Of a stretch of DNA of 64,000 bases, positions 63,476-64,000 are shown in pieces; positions within the stretch are counted from its first letter, which is position 1; every line of letters starts with the position of its first letter. Below the pieces are notes generated by a model, which had not been told where the DNA came from, made no database searches, and saw nothing but the letters and a program-made list of their open reading frames with translations. The stretch is from contig NC_091193.1 in NCBI RefSeq assembly GCF_040958095.1, positions 30,434,970 through 30,498,969 of the forward strand. Reading direction: 5' to 3'. Source of the DNA: Procambarus clarkii (Eukaryota > Arthropoda > Malacostraca > Decapoda > Cambaridae). The position numbers were made by a program, and so were the translations under genes.

Positions 63476-63742
63476 ACTTCATCATCAGTTACTACATCAA
63501 ACTGCTCAAAGTGTGTGGGAATGACAAAAGCCATGCCAAGCCCCTAAGGATAACAGAAGATTGCCTGCTAGCCAGGAAGACACTGGCACCTCATAGCATA
63601 CCCAACAGGGAGAAGAAGACCCAGACTCAAAAGGAGGGTCCTTCACAGAGGCAAGTGATGGGTCATGCACAGCCTAACAGCACATGGAAGCAAACCAAGA
63701 GGGAGGGGCAGTACTCAAAGCAGACTCATGCAGGTAGGAGGG
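63476..63742. other. Unassigned; 79-codon frame without motif
   Basis: The frame 63511-63750 (KTQTQKEGPSQRQVMG) has T-poor composition like the large-element interiors and no recognised domain. Confidence 0.35.
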
Positions 63743-64000
63743 TTAGTTAACACTTTCGCGCTCTCCGCAAAGGTCACTCAGCCAACCGAATGTGTGCGCT
63801 GCGTTTTTATCGCTTAAGCATAAAAACAAAAATGTGTATACTCTTTTTACTCTTCTGACCTTAGTTCTCATGCTACGTATTTCATTTTGGTACCAACGTG
63901 TTCGCAATAAAATTCTCTAGAAGAACATTAGTAAAATAAGTCACGAAATATATAGGGATACCAGCACCAAATAAATAACTACGTAGATGACTCACCGTGA
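63743..64000 (+). mobile_element. AT-rich MITE-like repeat, left end, cut by the window edge
   Basis: TTAACACTTTCGCGCTCTCC at 63747, then TTTCATTTTGGTACCAACGT, GTTCGCAATAAAATTCTC and GGGATACCAGCACCAAATAA, shared with 17930-18833. Confidence 0.7.

Overview
This window is eukaryotic, repeat-dominated DNA. It has no operons, no ribosome-binding sites and no compact gene layout. It is built from nested non-LTR retrotransposons (LINEs), tRNA-derived SINEs, pogo/Tigger and TTAA-specific (piggyBac-type) DNA elements, an LTR retroelement, mini- and microsatellites, and a few host-like coding pieces. The tail families (for example acttaggtaattac repeats and tRNA-headed SINEs) remind me of decapod crustacean genomes, possibly a crayfish. 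That placement rests on recall and was not checked.

Layout. 1-4345: GT microsatellite, 36-bp and 22-bp tandem arrays, and two decayed LINE-A copies. 4357-12284: a ~7.9 kb element bounded by ~420-bp terminal inverted repeats. Its interior is GC-rich and strikingly T-poor, and it carries a ~590-codon host-like open frame lodged in a LINE 3' UTR. 12290-16887: a CR1-like LINE (B) split by a TTAA-flanked non-autonomous element. 16892-22620: an old LINE-A copy carrying a SINE, a MITE and another LINE tail, then a Tigger transposase remnant. 22703-34401: a second, diverged member of the large inverted-repeat family, itself containing a TTAA element, LINE copies and a Tigger. 34402-39582: two head-to-tail LINE-C copies with nested insertions. 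41063-41860: the clearest host-type gene, a nine-finger C2H2 protein on the minus strand. 42762-49690: LINE-D (RNase H type) copies, including ORF1 with zinc knuckles. 49791-52926: a non-autonomous LTR retroelement with PBS, PPT and a CTAC target duplication; one LTR carries a SINE and a six-unit array of hairpin-rich repeats. 53321-60530: LINE-E copies, a 42-bp minisatellite and a near-perfect 126-bp inverted repeat. 60530-64000: an ATT microsatellite, a possible first coding exon of a host gene at 60901, and more SINE/LINE/MITE pieces.

How the parts relate. Two SINE families end in 3' tails that resemble tails of LINEs in the same window, consistent with SINEs borrowing LINE machinery. One LINE group has a conserved 17-bp stem-loop in its 3' UTR. 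Many insertions can be ordered in time because target duplications or split reading frames are visible. The best candidates for something undescribed are the large T-poor inverted-repeat elements, the captured ORF inside one of them, and the hexameric hairpin repeat. LINE letters A-F are local labels used only here. Coordinates of decayed repeats are approximate to about 10-20 bases; no database search was possible.
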